Assembly: GCF_040760075.1 (NCBI RefSeq)
Contig: NZ_CP142884.1
Coordinates: 4,154,001-4,218,000, forward strand
Source of the DNA: Sphingobacterium sp. R2
GTDB lineage: Bacteria; Bacteroidota; Bacteroidia; Sphingobacteriales; Sphingobacteriaceae
Direction of reading: 5' to 3'
Length of the DNA stretch: 64,000 bases
The position numbers and the translations under genes are program-made. Under the pieces are notes generated by a model. The model had not been told where the DNA came from. It worked only from the letters and a program-made list of their open reading frames with translations, and did not search any database. Of the stretch, positions 61,044-64,000 are shown piece after piece. Position 1 is the stretch's first letter; each line of letters starts with the position of its first letter.

Positions 61044-63806
61044 CTACTTTGTTGGAATAGGTGCAAACTTTGTCAAGTTAATACCTTCGACAGCAGCTTT
61101 ATATTCGTCAATGTTCGGAATACGACCCAAGATTGCTGATAACACAACTACAGGAGTCGATGCCAACAAAGACTCTCCTTTCTTACCGTCTCTGTCCTCT
61201 ACGACACGACCTTGAAATAAACGTGTTGAAGTCGCCATGACCGTATCTCCTTTTGCCGCTTTTTCCTGGTTACCCATACAGAGGTTACAACCTGGGCGCT
61301 CTAAATACATAATATTCTCATATTCTGTACGTGCAGTACTTTTAGGTAATGCATCGCTAAATTCAAATCCCGAGTATTTTTGCAAGAATTCCCAATCGCC
61401 CTCTGCTTTCAACTCATCAATAATATTATACGTTGGGGCTGCGACTACCAAAGGAGCCTCAAAAGTAACTGCGCCTTTTTGTTTTTCAATGTTCTTCAAC
61501 ATTTTAGAAACGATCTTCAAATCGTCTTTGTGTACCATACATGAACCTACGAAACCCAAGTCTACCTTTTTGCTTCCGCCGTAGTAAGAAAGATCGCGGA
61601 TCGTATCGTGTGTATAGCGTTTAGAAACATCCGCATTATTTACATCCGGGTCAGCAATCATTGGCTCTTCAATGATATCCAAATCAATCACCACCTCAGC
61701 ATAGTATTTCGCATTCGTATCCGGGGCTAATGCAGGTTTAACCCCTGTTTTGATTTCCTCGATGCGTTTATTTGCCTTTTCGATCAAGCCATGCAAAACA
61801 TTATTTTTGTTTTCCATACCTTTATCGATCATGATTTGAATACGCTTTTTCGCGATCTCCAAAGATTCGATTAACGTGTCATCTTGAGAAATACAAATGG
61901 AAGCTTTCGCTTTCATTTCTGCTGTCCAGTCAGTAAAGGTAAACGCCTGATCAGCCAAAAGCGTACCAATGTGAACCTCTATAATCCTACCTTGGAACAC
62001 GTTCTCTCCAGCAAATTGCTGCAGCATCTGCGCTTGGGTAGCGTGAACTACATCACGGAAATCCATATGCTCTTTCATACTCCCTTTAAAGGTAACTTTT
62101 ACCGACTCAGGAATTGGCATTGAAGCCTCTCCAGTAGCCAACGCTAATGCAACGGTGCCCGAGTCAGCGCCAAAAGCGACACCTTTGGACATCCGCGTAT
62201 GGGAGTCCCCTCCAATAATGATGGCCCATTCGTCGATAGTGATATCGTTTAAAACTTTATGAATAACATCAGTCATGGAATGATACACGCCTTGTGGGTC
62301 ACGCGCAGTAATTAATCCAAAGTCATTCATAAATTTCATCAATTTGGGAATATTTGCTTGCGCTTTTTTATCCCATACAGATGCGGTATGACAACCCGAC
62401 TGATAAGCACCATCCACTGTCGGCGAAATGACTGTTGCAGCCATAGCCTCCAACTCCTGTGCTGTCATCAAACCAGTAGTATCTTGAGAACCAACAATGT
62501 TTACTTTAACGCGAACATCAGAACCCGCATGTAAGACCTTACCAGGCGTAACACCGACCGCATTTTTGTTGAAGATTTTCTCCACTGCTGTCAAGCCTTG
62601 CCCTTCAATAGTAATCTCTTTTGAAGGAGCAAATACCGCAGGCGCTTGAATGCCCAGTGTTTCTGCAGCAAATGTTTGTATCTTTTTACCAAAAACAATC
62701 GCATAAGAGCCGCCGGCTTTAATAAATTCCATTTTCTGGGGAGTCAAAGCTTTCGAAATATCGATCAGCTCACGCTCGCCATGATATAATTTCTTCGTCT
62801 TTGTATTAATAGTTAAAACAGTTCCCGTCGCAACAGAGTAAGCTTCTTCAAGAATGGGCTCGTCTTTTTCGTTACGAACAACATTCCCCTGCTCATCCAC
62901 TTTCTTCACCCAGTTTTTCAAGTCGATACCAATACCACCAGTCACATCTACCGTTGTCAAGAAAATTGGCGAAATACCATTCGTACCACCGACAATCGGC
63001 GCAATATTCACAAAAGGAACATAAGGACTTGCTTGTTTACCTGTCCAAAGTGCCACATTATTTACTCCCGACATACGAGAGGAGCCTACACCCATCGTTC
63101 CTTTCTCAGCAATCAACATGACACTTTTACCTGGATGTTGCGCCTGCAATTCACGAATGTGCTGTTGCGCTTCAGGTGTGATCATACATTTACCATGTAA
63201 TTCACGATCCGAACGTGAGTGCGCTTGATTTCCCGGGGATAATAAATCTGTCGAGATATCGCCCTCACCCGCAATAAAAGTAACCACTTCAATTTCTTCC
63301 TGCACCTCTGGTAGCTTCGTAAAAAACTCCGCTTTTGCATAGCTTTCCAAAATATCCTTAGCTACTTCGTTACCTTGCTGATAAGCATCTTTCAAACGTG
63401 CTGTATCAGCATCATATAAGAAAACTTGTGTTTTAAGCACTTCGGCAGCTTGTTTAGCAATCATGACATCATCACCCAAAGCTAAATCTAATAAAACTGC
63501 AATAGAAGGTCCACCCTTCATGTGGGACAATAACTCAAAAGCAAAGTCAGGTGTGATTTCAGCAACAATAGATTCACCTAAAATAATTTCCTTCAAAAAT
63601 TGCGCTTTAACGCCAGCTGCAGGAGTTGTACCCGGCAGTGTATTATAAATAAACAATCGTAAAGAATCTGCTCTATTATCGTTGTTTAAATCCTTAATCT
63701 GAGCAATTACTTCACTTAGTAATTCTGCTCCATCAATTGGCTTAGGATGTAACCCCTGGCCTTCTCGTTCTACAACCTCTTGTACGTAATCGTTGTAAAT
63801 ACTCAT
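61044..63806 (-). CDS. acnB: Bifunctional aconitate hydratase 2 / 2-methylisocitrate dehydratase
   Basis: Second aconitase type, also able to act in the methylcitrate cycle for propionate. Order of domains is that of AcnB: an N-terminal HEAT-like helical domain (about 1-165, INTLPGTTPAAGVKAQFLKEI), a swivel domain (EKGTMGVGSSRMSGVNN), then the catalytic core with GGDSHTRMSKGVAFGADSGTVALALATG and Fe-S Cys in GFVGSCMVHKDD and the pair RPGCNLCMGNQ. 920 residues, a little longer than E. coli AcnB (865). First gene of the operon; the adjacent gene is the mitochondrial-type aconitase. No methylcitrate-cycle partner genes are visible. Confidence 0.96.
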   Translation of the reverse strand: MSIYNDYVQEVVEREGQGLHPKPIDGAELLSEVIAQIKDLNNDNRADSLRLFIYNTLPGTTPAAGVKAQFLKEIILGESIVAEITPDFAFELLSHMKGGPSIAVLLDLALGDDVMIAKQAAEVLKTQVFLYDADTARLKDAYQQGNEVAKDILESYAKAEFFTKLPEVQEEIEVVTFIAGEGDISTDLLSPGNQAHSRSDRELHGKCMITPEAQQHIRELQAQHPGKSVMLIAEKGTMGVGSSRMSGVNNVALWTGKQASPYVPFVNIAPIVGGTNGISPIFLTTVDVTGGIGIDLKNWVKKVDEQGNVVRNEKDEPILEEAYSVATGTVLTINTKTKKLYHGERELIDISKALTPQKMEFIKAGGSYAIVFGKKIQTFAAETLGIQAPAVFAPSKEITIEGQGLTAVEKIFNKNAVGVTPGKVLHAGSDVRVKVNIVGSQDTTGLMTAQELEAMAATVISPTVDGAYQSGCHTASVWDKKAQANIPKLMKFMNDFGLITARDPQGVYHSMTDVIHKVLNDITIDEWAIIIGGDSHTRMSKGVAFGADSGTVALALATGEASMPIPESVKVTFKGSMKEHMDFRDVVHATQAQMLQQFAGENVFQGRIIEVHIGTLLADQAFTFTDWTAEMKAKASICISQDDTLIESLEIAKKRIQIMIDKGMENKNNVLHGLIEKANKRIEEIKTGVKPALAPDTNAKYYAEVVIDLDIIEEPMIADPDVNNADVSKRYTHDTIRDLSYYGGSKKVDLGFVGSCMVHKDDLKIVSKMLKNIEKQKGAVTFEAPLVVAAPTYNIIDELKAEGDWEFLQKYSGFEFSDALPKSTARTEYENIMYLERPGCNLCMGNQEKAAKGDTVMATSTRLFQGRVVEDRDGKKGESLLASTPVVVLSAILGRIPNIDEYKAAVEGINLTKFAPIPTK

Positions 63807-64000
63807 AGATATCTATCTTTCTATTTTAAGGGTAGCCAAAAAGACACAATGTCTTGCTAAACCACCTTGACTGTAATATAATTAAGCTAATAAGCCATCG
63901 ATCGGTTTCCAGATCAAATCACAATTTAGCCCTTCCACTTCATGTTTGAAGTTAACTTATTTGTCGTAAATCAACTCCTGTGACTAAATACAAAAATAGT
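63807..64000 (-). promoter_or_regulatory. Leader region and promoter of the aconitase operon
   Basis: A -7 box TATTTTTG on the minus strand is at 63998-63991; its -33 partner would lie beyond the window. The predicted leader is about 180 bases, unusually long for this window, where most leaders are under 60. A small inverted repeat (AACTTCA / TGAAGTT around 63935-63955) is in the leader. No gene is visible in it. Confidence 0.5.

Noticed and set aside
1..64000. Mobile element, prophage, toxin-antitoxin or defence island
   Set aside because: No transposase, integrase, restriction, toxin-antitoxin or phage gene is recognisable, and no terminal repeats or attachment-site duplication at the single tRNA.

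Overview
The window looks like chromosomal DNA from a member of the Bacteroidota, most likely the Sphingobacteriaceae and plausibly Sphingobacterium. This is inference from several signs: an AT-rich sequence; promoters of the Bacteroidota form TTTG-N19/20-TAnnTTTG in place of -35/-10 boxes (best copies upstream of tRNA-Lys and pckA); few Shine-Dalgarno sequences; outer-membrane beta-barrel receptors paired with LytS/LytTR systems; a topA-cmk cluster; and a TPR-type histidine kinase. I see no insertion sequence, prophage, CRISPR array or integrase. The window reads as ordinary core genome with a few accessory patches.

Layout. 1-4.7 kb: the 3' part of a GAPDH gene, a pyrD/TIGR02757 operon divergent from an ABC-F ATPase, and tRNA-Lys. 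5.1-9.6 kb: a secreted zinc metalloprotease lipoprotein whose only plausible start codon is ATT, an orphan histidine kinase, and an exported MsrA-MsrB fusion. 9.6-18.8 kb: a PAS/LuxR-type regulator, aldo/keto reductase, zinc alcohol dehydrogenase, YceI protein, an unknown gene, a membrane metallophosphoesterase, a trans-sulfuration-type PLP enzyme divergent from an Lrp/AsnC regulator, and a bestrophin. 19-24 kb: an outer-membrane receptor-like barrel, LytS-like kinase, LytTR regulator and a small secreted protein. 24.1-28.4 kb: a GMC flavoenzyme divergent from a sugar isomerase/epimerase and a Gfo/Idh/MocA dehydrogenase, with a perfect LacI-type operator between them.

28.5-34 kb: YihY membrane protein, an unknown anchored protein, and a NarL-type regulator with a TPR histidine kinase. 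34-43 kb: an SMR transporter, a degenerate DEAD-box protein, an SGNH hydrolase, recQ-kdsA divergent from kdsD (Kdo synthesis for LPS), a DUF1573 protein and an aspartate-type aminotransferase. 43-53.3 kb: coiled-coil protein, cmk, unknown protein and topA in one operon, GDPD lipoprotein, patatin, FrnE-like DsbA protein and smc. 53.3-64 kb: two tandem structured leader-like elements with mini-ORFs, ppk2, pckA, an MBL hydrolase, an outer-membrane protein, and two different aconitases (mitochondrial-type AcnA and AcnB) in one operon.

The central-carbon genes (GAPDH, pckA, two aconitases), cell-envelope genes and DNA-maintenance genes (recQ, topA, smc) are housekeeping. The parts most worth a second look are the duplicated hairpin/mini-ORF element at 53.5-53.77 kb, the motif-degenerate DEAD-box protein, the ATT-started metalloprotease, the LacI-operator sugar-oxidation divergon, and the habit of placing gene ends inside long palindromic terminators.
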